Shown here: piece by piece, positions 24,222-32,214 of the stretch
Layout of the letters: each line of letters opens with the position of its first letter
Position numbering within the stretch: the first letter of the stretch is position 1
NCBI GenBank assembly: GCA_031265495.1
Contig: JAISCP010000017.1
Coordinates: 1 to 33,730 of the forward strand
DNA length: 33,730 bases
Direction of reading: 5' to 3'
From: Heliobacteriaceae bacterium
GTDB taxonomy: Bacteria; Cyanobacteriota; Vampirovibrionia; Gastranaerophilales; Gastranaerophilaceae
Notes under the pieces: model-generated
The model's input: the letters and a program-made list of their open reading frames with translations, nothing else
Databases searched by the model: none
What the model was told of the DNA's origin: nothing
Translations under genes and position numbers: made by a program

Positions 24222-24227
24222 TGATTT

Positions 24228-25124
24228 ATGATTAAAAATGTTCTGATATGCGGAATAGGCGCCGTAGGAAGCGTTTTTGCGCACAAAATACTTGAAAATT
24301 TCGACGGGTCTTTAAAGGTTTTAGTTGACGAAAAACGTTTAAAAAATTACACGGATAACCCGCCTGTCTTGAACGGTAAAACGCTTAATTTTGACTATAT
24401 TTTGCCGGAAGCAAAGGATTATAAAGCGGATTTAATTATTATTGCGGTAAAATTTATGAACTTAGACGAGGCTGTTAAGAATATTGAAAATTTTGTATAT
24501 AAAAATACATTGATTATACCGCTGCTAAACGGGGTTACCAGCGAGGAAACAGTAGCCGCAAAATACGGCCGGGAACACGTTTTATACTCCTATTTCATAG
24601 GACACAGCGCCATGAGAACAGGAAACGAAGTTACGTCCGGCTCCCTGAATAAAATTGTTTTCGGCTCTGAAGTTCCTTATGAAGAACGGATTTTAAGAAT
24701 GAAAAAATTCTTTGATAAAGTCAAAATTGATTACCGTATTCCCGAAGACATAAAACGTTCATTGTGGCTTAAATTCATGATGAATGTCCCTTCTAACCAG
24801 CTTTCAGCTGTCTTGCGCATGACTTTCGGAGAAATGACCGGCAGCGAAAAAATAATGGATTTAATGGTTAAGATTATGAAAGAAGTTGAGGCTGTTGCGC
24901 GCGCGCACGGAATTAAAAACACGGAAACTATGATAGATGAAACGCTTGAAAACTTAAAGCTGATGACGCCGGAAGGTAAAACTTCCATGCTCCAGGACAT
25001 TGAAGCGGGACGCAAGACAGAAGTTGAAATGTTTGCCGGAGTAATGGTTGAATTCGGGAAAAAGTATAATATTCCGACTCCGTACAATCAAGCGCTTAAA
25101 GATATAATTGAGGCAATGGTCTAA
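24228..25124 (+). CDS. Ketopantoate reductase (ApbA/PanE) family protein
   Basis: It probably reduces 2-dehydropantoate to pantoate with NADPH, a step towards pantothenate and CoA. The nucleotide-binding loop is GIGAVGS (9-15) in the N-terminal Rossmann fold. AVKFMNLDEAV supplies the candidate catalytic Lys (about 73). PLLNGVTSEE is the family's N-G motif. LWLKFMMNVPSNQLSA and the C-terminal helical domain (EVEAVARAHG, TSMLQDIEAGRKTEVEMFAG) are typical. The length of 298 aa is normal. Family members with other 2-oxoacid specificity exist, so panE is not certain. The coaBC gene elsewhere in the window belongs to the same pathway. Confidence 0.88.
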   Translation: MIKNVLICGIGAVGSVFAHKILENFDGSLKVLVDEKRLKNYTDNPPVLNGKTLNFDYILPEAKDYKADLIIIAVKFMNLDEAVKNIENFVYKNTLIIPLLNGVTSEETVAAKYGREHVLYSYFIGHSAMRTGNEVTSGSLNKIVFGSEVPYEERILRMKKFFDKVKIDYRIPEDIKRSLWLKFMMNVPSNQLSAVLRMTFGEMTGSEKIMDLMVKIMKEVEAVARAHGIKNTETMIDETLENLKLMTPEGKTSMLQDIEAGRKTEVEMFAGVMVEFGKKYNIPTPYNQALKDIIEAMV

Positions 25125-25330
25125 TCTTCATCCGCCGGGACAGAAACGGCTTTTTGGCGCATCTGTTCAATTTCATTAATCATTTCATCAGCCTGCTGTT
25201 TTGCATCGGGAGTTTTTACCGGACCCTTTTTACCGCTGCTGCCGGTTAATTCAGGCATCAGCAGTATAAAAAGCGCCGCCGTTATCAAAATTCCCATCAA
25301 TATATCTATTACACCAAAACCTTTACGCAT
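25121..25330 (-). CDS. Tiny type IV pilin-like membrane protein, 69 aa
   Basis: The N-terminus MRKG|FGVIDILMGILITAALFILLMPEL has the form of a class III (prepilin) signal: a short basic leader ending in Gly, Phe at +1, an acidic residue at +5 (Asp9 in place of the usual Glu), and an unbroken hydrophobic helix. The mature part after the helix is only about 40 residues (GSSGKKGPVKTPDAKQQADE ... charged), far smaller than a normal pilin head. AGGTGG precedes the ATG. It is the last gene behind rne/rng. Its stop overlaps that of the convergent panE-like gene by 4 bp. It may be a minor pseudopilin or just a single-pass membrane protein. Confidence 0.7.
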   Translation of the reverse strand: MRKGFGVIDILMGILITAALFILLMPELTGSSGKKGPVKTPDAKQQADEMINEIEQMRQKAVSVPADED

Positions 25331-25340
25331 AAAACCACCT

Positions 25341-25538
25341 TTATTCTAACTTGTTTTTATTTATGAAGAAAATAACCGCTTCATCAACCGAATTCAAAGT
25401 ACCGGAACCGCCCTTTATAAAGATTTTTTTGTACAGATAAAGTATTACAAAAAGCAGGAGAACCGACACGGCAACACCGCCCATTGCGTACAAAAAGCGG
25501 GTTATTGCCGGATGATGCGTTAATAAAGCGCTAAACAT
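25341..25538 (-). CDS. Small single-pass membrane protein, 65 aa
   Basis: One strong TM segment (about 16-36, LYAMGGVAVSVLLLFVILYL) is followed by a basic stretch (YKKIFIKGG) and a short soluble tail (LNSVDEAVIFFINKNKLE). Positive residues after the helix suggest N-out/C-in. A GAGGAG site lies 11 nt upstream, inside the end of the RNase gene. It starts 8 nt after that gene's stop. The family is not recognised. Its place between rne/rng and the pilin-like gene suggests co-expression only. Confidence 0.7.
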   Translation of the reverse strand: MFSALLTHHPAITRFLYAMGGVAVSVLLLFVILYLYKKIFIKGGSGTLNSVDEAVIFFINKNKLE

Positions 25539-25546
25539 ACGAAAAC

Positions 25547-27301
25547 TTACTCCTCAGCTTCCGCCGGCGTAACCTCTGAATTTTTCGGCCGGTCCGGTTT
25601 ACCTTTTTTGGAGGCGCCGCGATTAGGTCTGCGGTTTTTTTTAGGCTGTTTCCCGAAAGTCTCCGTATTGCCGGAAACCTCAACAGGCTGAACCGTTTCG
25701 TCATGTTGAACAATTTCAGCAGTCTCAGCGGCTTCAACAAGTTGAACCGTTTCGGTATTTTTAACAATTTCAGCGGTCTCAGAGGTTTCAACAGGCTGAA
25801 TCTGTTCTGCAGCTTCGGGTTTCCGCTGTTCTTTTTTCTCGAAATCCTTACCTTTTGATTGTTTTATTTCAGGAGAAATCTCACCTGCCGCAGTATTTTC
25901 AACCTGCTCTGTCTGCCGGTTGTCTTTATTAAATTTGTTGTTTTTGTTATTTTTTCCGCCTGAAGGAAGTTTTAATTTAGCGGCTTTTGCACGGTATTCG
26001 CCTTCTGCTGTCGGTGCGGAAAACTTAAAATCCACAACCGAATAACCGCTGCCCTGACAGTGCGTGCATTTTTTCGTGAAAATTTCCGACAAGCTCTGTC
26101 CCTGCCTGTGGCGCGTTAACTCCACAAGCCCCAAATCGGAAAGCTGTCCGACCTGCGGTTTGGATTTGTCGGGTTCCAGCGCTATTTCAAGCTCCTCCAT
26201 AATCGCAAGTTTATCCGCACGCGAAAGCATGTCGATAAAGTCAATAATAATCATGCCGCCTATGTTTCTGAGGCGAAGCTGGCGGGCAATTTCATGAACC
26301 GCTTCTTTATTCGTTTTCAGGATTGTCTCATCCTGAGTTGCGGAACTTATAAATTTGCCGCTGTTAACATCAATTACGGTTAACGCTTCTGTCTGCTGTA
26401 TGTACAGATAACCGCCGGAGGGCATGTTAACTTTCGTTTGCAAAGCTGCTTTAATCTCTTTGTGAATATCATTTGCAATCAAAATAGGCTCGGTACCTTT
26501 GTACAAATTCACCTGAATATTTTTGCTCATGTGCCAGTTTTGCAGAATACTCTGCACACGGCTTAGCGCAAAAGCCGTATCTACAAGTATTTCCTTTGTA
26601 TTCTCGGTACAGGCTTCTCTGATAACGCGGTAAAGCAAATCCTGATCCCTGTAAATTAAATTCGGAGGAGTCAGGGTTTCTGCAGAGGTAATAATATTAT
26701 TCCATTTTTCCAGCAGGATTTCTAAATCCTCCTGAATATCGGCTTCCGAAAGCCCTTCCGCTTCCGTTCTTATGATAACGCCCACTCCCACAGGCTTAAT
26801 CAAGCTTACAATTGATTTAAGACGCGCACGTTCTTTTGCGCTTTCAATTTTTTTGCTCACGCTTATACCCGGCTCGCTGGGCATCAGTACAATGAACCTT
26901 CCGGGCAGGCTTATCTCTGTTGTAACTCTCGGGCCTTTGTGTCCTGTCGGCTCTTTTGTAACCTGTACAATGAGCTTTTGTTTCGGGGAAAGTTTGTCTT
27001 TCAAAGCTCCTTTGCCCATAACATCCTGTGCATGCAAAAAGCCCATCTTCTCGGTTCCGACGTTAACGAACGCTGCGTCAATACTGGGCAGAATGTTGTC
27101 CACCGTTGAAAGATAAACATCGCCCAGCAAAACTTCGCCTCTGTGAATGAAAAAATCCGTAACTTTTCCGTTCTCAAGCACTGCCGCAAGGTTGTCCCGC
27201 TCCGCAATAATAATTTTCTTTTCAGCCGCATTCTCGCTGCTGCTGTTGCCGTTTGAATTGCCCGAAGGGCGGTTTTTTCTAAAATTTCTGTTTCTGTTCA
27301 T
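25547..27301 (-). CDS. Ribonuclease E/G family endoribonuclease
   Basis: An endoribonuclease of mRNA decay and rRNA/tRNA processing. A basic/Asn-rich leader (1-28) is followed by the S1 RNA-binding region (about 55-130, RGEVLLGDVYLSTVDNILPSIDAAFVNVG), a 5'-sensor/RNase H-like region (GVGVIIRTEAEG) and the DNase I-like catalytic domain. The Mg-binding aspartates lie in VIDVNSGKF (about 308) and IIDFIDML (about 353). The zinc-link is KKCTHCQGSG (about 410). The 150-residue tail (about 430-584) is low-complexity: near-repeats of ETAEIVxxxETVQxVE, then a basic RRPNRGASKKGKPDRPK patch, as in tails that bind RNA or partners. AAAGGA precedes ATG; the gap to the radical SAM gene is 12 nt. Confidence 0.95.
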   Translation of the reverse strand: MNRNRNFRKNRPSGNSNGNSSSENAAEKKIIIAERDNLAAVLENGKVTDFFIHRGEVLLGDVYLSTVDNILPSIDAAFVNVGTEKMGFLHAQDVMGKGALKDKLSPKQKLIVQVTKEPTGHKGPRVTTEISLPGRFIVLMPSEPGISVSKKIESAKERARLKSIVSLIKPVGVGVIIRTEAEGLSEADIQEDLEILLEKWNNIITSAETLTPPNLIYRDQDLLYRVIREACTENTKEILVDTAFALSRVQSILQNWHMSKNIQVNLYKGTEPILIANDIHKEIKAALQTKVNMPSGGYLYIQQTEALTVIDVNSGKFISSATQDETILKTNKEAVHEIARQLRLRNIGGMIIIDFIDMLSRADKLAIMEELEIALEPDKSKPQVGQLSDLGLVELTRHRQGQSLSEIFTKKCTHCQGSGYSVVDFKFSAPTAEGEYRAKAAKLKLPSGGKNNKNNKFNKDNRQTEQVENTAAGEISPEIKQSKGKDFEKKEQRKPEAAEQIQPVETSETAEIVKNTETVQLVEAAETAEIVQHDETVQPVEVSGNTETFGKQPKKNRRPNRGASKKGKPDRPKNSEVTPAEAEE

Positions 27302-27313
27302 GATAAAAATCCT

Positions 27314-30300
27314 TTATAACTCTACTAACTTTTCGTCAAAAAACTTTGTACGCGTAATATCAAAAATAACGCCGGGTGCAGCCGCATTCATCAGAACATC
27401 AGCGCGCAAAGCCGGGATATCCGTTTTTTGACCTGTTTTTAATACTATGAATAAACATTCATCCACATTATCGCCGCTGCCTGAGGATGCCTGTGAAAAA
27501 CACCCGCCCTCAAACCGGTACGATTTAACCGATGGTTTTATGTTTATTTTTTGAATTAAACCTTTTTTGTTTTTCTTCTCAATAAAAATTTCTTCAGAAG
27601 ATAAAACCTTATTCGTATTATATACCAAATCTTTAAAATCGTAAAGGGGGTAAATATTCTTATTGTTAAAAATCTTCACTTTGTATTCCGCCCAAACAGC
27701 GGTGTGATCTATTGCCGGAGCTGATTTATCTATTTGTTTAACATCAATAATTTTCGCCTGATACGGCAGAACTTTCTCCAACTTTAGTTTTAGATTTTCA
27801 GGTGAAATACTGTCATAAATCTCAATATCGGCAAGTTCGCATTCGCTCCGGGCAAACAGCGGCAGCGCAATTCCCATAGAAATCTTCATACCCGGATTAA
27901 ACCCCTGCGAAAACGCTACATTCAAATCCGTACGGCCAACCGCTTTGAAAAAAGTGTTCTGCCAGTCAAGATGTGAAAAATAACGTAAAATTCCTGTTTT
28001 AGTTAGCTTGATACGGTACCTGTAAACATTTCTTTCAGCAGGGTTGAAATTCGTACCCGCATCGGTTATAATAGAATCAGAGGTTTCGGCGCCCCCCTGG
28101 GTTGTAGAGATACTATCGGGGCAAGCGGTGAAACCTCTTTCATTATTATTAACGGAATTTAATAACCAATATCTGTTTTGCTTTTTGTCGGCCGCTATTT
28201 TTATGCGCGCATATTTGTACTGTCCCGAATATCTATATTTTGCATATAAAACATGAAAACCCGCAATATAGTCTTTTCGTTCTTTGTATAATTTTTCAAA
28301 TCCGTAATATTCACCGTTTAATATAAGTTCGTCAATCTTAGAAAGCAAAAATAAATTTTTAGACTTGTTTTTTGCAATAGTTTCTTCCAGTCCTTTTCTC
28401 GTTAAAAGAATATTTCCGATATCCGGGCGTATTATTGTTTTACCCTGAAAGTCTTGTCTGTACTTTGCTTTAATACTGCCTTTTATTTTGTAATTGTCAA
28501 CATCCTGTTGTGTAAAAGAAACTGTTTTGTCATGACTATATTTGTCCGCCATTGTCTTTTTTGTTTTAAGGTTCCTGCACACTCCGCAATTCACGCACTC
28601 TGTATGGCATGTCGGGGTAAAATCTTTAATATCGGCTTTGTATTCTTTTATAAACCATTCTTTATCAATGCCAACGTCAATAAAATCCCACGACAAAGGT
28701 TCATTGAGAGGATAATTCTTTTCCGCAAGCCCGGCAAGGTCAATTCCCAGCTCCTGCGCTGTTTCATGCCAGATATTTTTGTCAAAATGTTCGCTCCATG
28801 CATCTAAATAACAGCCTTTTTTATAAAGCGCCTCAATATACCGGTTCAGCGATGCATCTCCGCGCGTAAGAACCGCCTCGATTTGAGAGGTAAACTTGTC
28901 ATGGTAATTAATTTTCAAGCCTTTTATGTGCCTTGTTTTATCCTTTAAGTAGTTAATATGTCCGGTTACTTTTTCCAAACTCATCTGGCCGTGCCATTGA
29001 AACGGCGTAAATGGTTTTGGCACAAAGATTGACAGGGTGCAGGTTATTTGCAGCTTCGGGGCTGTTTTCTTAATCTTACCCAGAAGTTCCGCCATTTCGT
29101 CCATGTCTTCAAGCGTTTCGGTCGGAAGCCCGCAGATAAAGTACAATTTAATTCTTGACCGGCCGTTTTCGTACAAAGCTGTCACTGCATCAAGGATTTG
29201 GTCTTCCGAAATATTTTTTTTAATCACGTTTCGCAAGCGCCGGCTGCCGGCTTCGGGCGCAAGCGTCACAGTAGATTTGCGCACGCTTTGAACAAGATTT
29301 GCAAGTTCGGTATCAAACCCGTCAATGCGCTGGCTGGGAAGCGACACTGATATTTTTTTCTTATCAAATTCCGCAGCCAGTTCTCTTATAACTTCTTTAA
29401 TATTTGAATAATCGTTTGAAGAAAGCGAGAGCAGGGAATACTCATCGTAACCGGTATTTGTAACCAGTTCTTTTGTAATTTTGATAATATCTTCAGCGCT
29501 TCGTTCGCGTACCGGGAGGGTTACGTGTCCGGGCTGGCAAAAACGGCACATGCGCCCGCAGCCGCGCCGGACTTCAACAATTGCCCTGTCATGTACCGAT
29601 GACGAAAACGGTATTGGATAGGATTTCAGCGCTGTTTCGTAATCCAATTGCGCAATCCGTTTGGTAACATTCCCGCCTGTCAGAGCCGACCAGCGGCCTG
29701 AATTGTTAATATTCCTTTCTGCAGGGTTGAAATCTAAAGCGTTATCGGTTATAATATAATTGATAGCACCTTTGTCAGGCGAGCCTAACCGGTTATCCGG
29801 TGTAACTTGCAGACTGGCGGGTGCTATTATTTTTACGGTATGACCGGCGTATATTGGTAAAAACTTGTCATATAACGGTATATCAACCTTAAACTCCACC
29901 CGATACTGAATATTATCTATTTCTATTGCACTATAATATATGTTTTGACCTTTTACTTTACCGGCATGTTTTTCGTCAGCAGGTCTGAATTCATAAAAAA
30001 CCGATAACCGCAATAATTCCCTGATTTTAGGATAGACGGAATTGTGCAGAGTTTCTTTGTACCCATGCTTAATTACATCCCGTTTTGCACTTGCATTTGG
30101 TAAAAATATTTCCTGACCCGTAGATTTTATGGTAATGCAACGTTGTTTTGCAAATTCTTCCTGAAGCCACTTTGCCAAAGTTTTTTTATTTTTAAAACAG
30201 GGAATTTCATTGGTGTTAGTTTTTACATGCTGAATTGTTGTTTTTCCCTCTACCAGCGCCTTAATCCGCTGTGCGCGCGGCATGTTTTTTGTTTTCTCCA

Positions 30301-30826
30301 AAATTTCGCAGACCTCAACAATACTGTCTTCTCCGTCGCCAATCATAAAAACGTCAATAAAATCCGATACGGGCAAAGGATTGAAAGCGCATGGGCCGCC
30401 CGCAAAAATAATCGGGTCGTCTTCCGTGCGCTCATCGTTACGGTAAGGAATTCCGGCCATTTCCAGCATTTTTAAAACAGTCGGGTAAGCCATTTCGTAT
30501 TGCAGAGAAAACCCCACAGCGTCAAACTCTTTTAACGGTCTTTTGCTTTCCAGCGCGTACAAAGGCTCGGGATGAAAATCCTTTTGCGGAGCATAAACCC
30601 TGTCCGCCATAAAATCCCGCTGTGAATTTATTCTGTCATACAAAACGCGCAGCCCTAAATTGCTTATTCCGATTTCATACTTGTCAGGGAAGGCAAGGGC
30701 AAAACGCACTTTTGCTTTATCAAAATCTTTATTGCACGATAAAAATTCTCCGCCGACATATTGGTAAGGTTTGCTGCAATTAAAAAGAGCCGTATGATAA
30801 TCTTCAAAGAAAGTACCGGTATTCAT
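27314..30826 (-). CDS. Fused radical SAM protein (TIGR03960-type) with C-terminal DUF2344/TIGR03936 domain
   Basis: This 1170-aa protein has an N-terminal B12-binding-like region (about 1-190, FPDKYEIGISNLGL, IFAGGPCAFNPLPVSDFIDVF). The radical SAM core has the 4Fe-4S motif C-x3-C-x2-C at about 422-429 (RRGCGRMCRFCQPG), then SLSSNDYS and LYFICGLPTE. A Cys cluster is at CHTECVNCGVC. From about 934 there is a DUF2344 domain (YRIKLTKTGILRYFSHLDW, FSQGFNPGMKISMGIALPL). The reaction is unknown. Linkage with RNase E/G is common and hints at an RNA-related role. Two in-frame copies of a 15-residue repeat (358-372 and 919-933) interrupt it between conserved blocks. The start overlaps the upstream stop (ATGA). 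Confidence 0.9.
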   Translation of the reverse strand: MNTGTFFEDYHTALFNCSKPYQYVGGEFLSCNKDFDKAKVRFALAFPDKYEIGISNLGLRVLYDRINSQRDFMADRVYAPQKDFHPEPLYALESKRPLKEFDAVGFSLQYEMAYPTVLKMLEMAGIPYRNDERTEDDPIIFAGGPCAFNPLPVSDFIDVFMIGDGEDSIVEVCEILEKTKNMPRAQRIKALVEGKTTIQHVKTNTNEIPCFKNKKTLAKWLQEEFAKQRCITIKSTGQEIFLPNASAKRDVIKHGYKETLHNSVYPKIRELLRLSVFYEFRPADEKHAGKVKGQNIYYSAIEIDNIQYRVEFKVDIPLYDKFLPIYAGHTVKIIAPASLQVTPDNRLGSPDKGAINYIITDNALDFNPAERNINNSGRWSALTGGNVTKRIAQLDYETALKSYPIPFSSSVHDRAIVEVRRGCGRMCRFCQPGHVTLPVRERSAEDIIKITKELVTNTGYDEYSLLSLSSNDYSNIKEVIRELAAEFDKKKISVSLPSQRIDGFDTELANLVQSVRKSTVTLAPEAGSRRLRNVIKKNISEDQILDAVTALYENGRSRIKLYFICGLPTETLEDMDEMAELLGKIKKTAPKLQITCTLSIFVPKPFTPFQWHGQMSLEKVTGHINYLKDKTRHIKGLKINYHDKFTSQIEAVLTRGDASLNRYIEALYKKGCYLDAWSEHFDKNIWHETAQELGIDLAGLAEKNYPLNEPLSWDFIDVGIDKEWFIKEYKADIKDFTPTCHTECVNCGVCRNLKTKKTMADKYSHDKTVSFTQQDVDNYKIKGSIKAKYRQDFQGKTIIRPDIGNILLTRKGLEETIAKNKSKNLFLLSKIDELILNGEYYGFEKLYKERKDYIAGFHVLYAKYRYSGQYKYARIKIAADKKQNRYWLLNSVNNNERGFTACPDSISTTQGGAETSDSIITDAGTNFNPAERNVYRYRIKLTKTGILRYFSHLDWQNTFFKAVGRTDLNVAFSQGFNPGMKISMGIALPLFARSECELADIEIYDSISPENLKLKLEKVLPYQAKIIDVKQIDKSAPAIDHTAVWAEYKVKIFNNKNIYPLYDFKDLVYNTNKVLSSEEIFIEKKNKKGLIQKINIKPSVKSYRFEGGCFSQASSGSGDNVDECLFIVLKTGQKTDIPALRADVLMNAAAPGVIFDITRTKFFDEKLVEL
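28028..28072 (-). repeat. In-frame coding repeat, copy 2 (residues 919-933)
   Basis: Encodes IITDAGTNFNPAERN immediately before the DUF2344 domain. It is 35/45 nt identical to the copy at 29711-29755 by my hand alignment, and it is read in the same frame. Confidence 0.75.
29711..29755 (-). repeat. In-frame coding repeat, copy 1 (residues 358-372)
   Basis: Encodes IITDNALDFNPAERN ahead of the radical SAM core. It is the partner of 28028-28072. The flanking residues (PDNRLGSPDKGAINY before it) look like non-conserved inserted sequence. Confidence 0.75.
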
Positions 30827-31167
30827 GCCAGCCCTTCGGGAAAATACTTCTCTATTTCAATAATTGTTCCGTCAAGAGTATTTTCCTCAAAGGATTTTAC
30901 AAATTTAAACAAATCTTCATTCGGAACATCGTAGTTATACAGCACGGCTTCTCCGCCTGTTTCGCGCATAACCCGCACAATATAATGGCATTTTTCCGAA
31001 TATTTCAGCAGGTGTTCGGCGTTGAATTTGTTGCCGTTGTTGTCCCTGTCAAGCCGCACGTAATTAAATCCCGCATAAAACTTCACTTCCTCTTTGCTTG
31101 CCGGCGGAAGCTCCTTCTTGTGCCGCGAAAAAATATCTATAACCTTTTTATTAATATCGCCCTTCAT
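30823..31167 (-). CDS. Hypothetical protein, 114 aa, first gene of the radical SAM-RNase operon
   Basis: No family recognised. The sequence is soluble: an N-terminal charged helix (INKKVIDIFSRHKKELPP), then mixed alpha/beta with 'FYAGFNYVRLDRDNNGNKF', 'YIVRVMRETGGEAVLYNYDVP' and an acidic C-terminal part. One Cys is present. Its TGA overlaps the ATG of the radical SAM gene (ATGA), so translation is coupled and a shared role is likely. There is no Shine-Dalgarno. A promoter with its -10 box 6 nt before the ATG suggests a leaderless operon mRNA. Confidence 0.75.
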   Translation of the reverse strand: MKGDINKKVIDIFSRHKKELPPASKEEVKFYAGFNYVRLDRDNNGNKFNAEHLLKYSEKCHYIVRVMRETGGEAVLYNYDVPNEDLFKFVKSFEENTLDGTIIEIEKYFPEGLA

Positions 31168-31173
31168 TAGTCA

Positions 31174-31202
31174 ATTAAACTACATTTGAAAAATTTTGTC
31201 TA
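31174..31202 (-). promoter_or_regulatory. Candidate leaderless promoter of the five-gene operon
   Basis: TAGACA (31197-31202), 17 nt, TTTAAT (31174-31179), then 6 nt to ATG 31167. Confidence 0.5.
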
Positions 31203-31207
31203 AAATG

Positions 31208-31417
31208 TTAATCAAAATTTACGAAATCTTTAACAGGAACTTTTAAAACATCAGAAATTAAAAATAACTTTCTAAAGCTTATATAGGCTTTGCCTGTTTC
31301 AATGCTCGCCAGATGTTCTCTCGACAGGTTAACCAGCTCCGCAAGCTGATTTTGCGAAAATCCTTTTTTTAAACGGTATTTTTTAATATTTCTCCCCAAA
31401 TAAATAAGTCTTGACAT
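31208..31417 (-). CDS. Small XRE/Cro-type helix-turn-helix regulator, 69 aa
   Basis: An HTH_3 domain fills the protein: LGRNIKKYRLKKGFSQNQLAELVNLSREHLASIETGKAYISFRKLFLISDVL, with recognition helix around SREHLASIE. I took ATG 31417 (MSRLIYLG). Upstream in-frame codons to 31501 encode a hydrophobic stretch that overlaps the divergent gene's start and the palindrome, so a long form is unlikely. It is transcribed divergently from the acetyltransferase. The palindrome at 31451-31469 lies between them and is the obvious candidate operator. Confidence 0.88.
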   Translation of the reverse strand: MSRLIYLGRNIKKYRLKKGFSQNQLAELVNLSREHLASIETGKAYISFRKLFLISDVLKVPVKDFVNFD

Positions 31418-31450
31418 AATGTTATTTTCGTATAATAGTAGTTTCAAGTA

Positions 31451-31469
31451 TGTAATATAACATATTACA
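31451..31469. promoter_or_regulatory. Perfect palindrome, candidate operator of the HTH regulator
   Basis: TGTAATAT-AAC-ATATTACA: two perfect 8-bp half-sites with a 3-bp centre. It lies 34 bp before the HTH gene's ATG and 16 bp before the acetyltransferase ATG. The size suits a Cro-like dimer. Confidence 0.65.
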
Positions 31470-31484
31470 CAAATAAGGAGGTTG

Positions 31485-32171
31485 ATGTTTAAGATTAACA
31501 TATTGGGAATAAAAATAAGCTGGAATTATAAAAAACGCAAAGACAGTGAAGTTATTGTTGTCAAAACTAACGGCAAAGAAATAAAAAAACGGGTTAAAGG
31601 TTTAGAAGTTAAACACAGAGGAAAAGGCTCCGTTATAAAAGTCTATGAACCGCTTCCGGGATTTGAAAGATGTTCAGTTGAACACGGGGATAATTATGAA
31701 GTTGTATTTGGCTCTTCCGCTTATCCGATTCGCGATTTACATGTATTCCTTAACGAAAGCAATAATTGCAAAATTAATATCGGGAAAGATTTTTCATGTG
31801 GAAGTATGAGGCTGAATATGCAAGGATGCAACGGTACGGAAATTAACATAGGAGAAGACTGTTTATTTTCATGGGGGATTAATATAAGCTGTACAGACCA
31901 TCATGTAATAACAGACGCAAAAACAGGACTCCCTTTGAATAAAAACGGCAGCGTAGCAATAGGAAACCATTGCTGGCTGTGCCTTGATGTAACAGTAAAT
32001 AAAAATTCGGAAATTCCGCACTATACAATAGTCGGCTGCAAGTCCGTTGTCTGCGGGAAATTTAAAAAAACAAATACAATTTTAGGCGGAATTCCGGCAA
32101 GAGTTGTTAAAGATGAAAACACAAGCTGGGAACATCCGGCGTATGAAGCTTACATAAAGCAGCTTACTTGA
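31485..32171 (+). CDS. Hexapeptide-repeat (LbH) acyltransferase
   Basis: This is a left-handed beta-helix transferase, probably O-acetylating a sugar or glycolipid with acetyl-CoA. The first 60 residues are basic and Lys-rich. Hexapeptide turns are then visible: CKINIGKDFSCGSMRLNMQG, TEINIGEDCLFSWGINI, VAIGNHCWLCLDVTVNKNSEIPHYTIVGCKSVVCG and the terminal 'TILGGIPARVVK' typical of CatB/LacA/WbbJ-like enzymes. The candidate catalytic His is in TDHHVITD. The length is 228 aa. AAGGAGG lies only 3 nt before this ATG, unusually close. The GT-D gene follows after 43 nt, so the pair likely acts on one surface glycan. Confidence 0.88.
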   Translation: MFKINILGIKISWNYKKRKDSEVIVVKTNGKEIKKRVKGLEVKHRGKGSVIKVYEPLPGFERCSVEHGDNYEVVFGSSAYPIRDLHVFLNESNNCKINIGKDFSCGSMRLNMQGCNGTEINIGEDCLFSWGINISCTDHHVITDAKTGLPLNKNGSVAIGNHCWLCLDVTVNKNSEIPHYTIVGCKSVVCGKFKKTNTILGGIPARVVKDENTSWEHPAYEAYIKQLT

Positions 32172-32180
32172 CACCGTATT

Positions 32181-32205
32181 CTTTTTCTTTAATAATAAGA
32201 AAAAG
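32181..32205 (+). other. AT-rich hairpin before the GT-D gene
   Basis: CTTTTTCTT (32181-32189) and AAGAAAAAG (32197-32205) form a perfect 9-bp stem with loop TAATAAT. It partly covers the AGGG that could act as ribosome site for ATG 32215, so it might limit translation. There is no T-run, so it is not a standard terminator. Confidence 0.35.
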
Positions 32206-32214
32206 GGATGAAGA

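Noticed and set aside
31411-31436. TTGACA ... TATAAT before the acyltransferase as a promoter
   Set aside because: The spacer is 14 nt, too short for a normal sigma-70 promoter, and TTGACA overlaps the HTH gene start.
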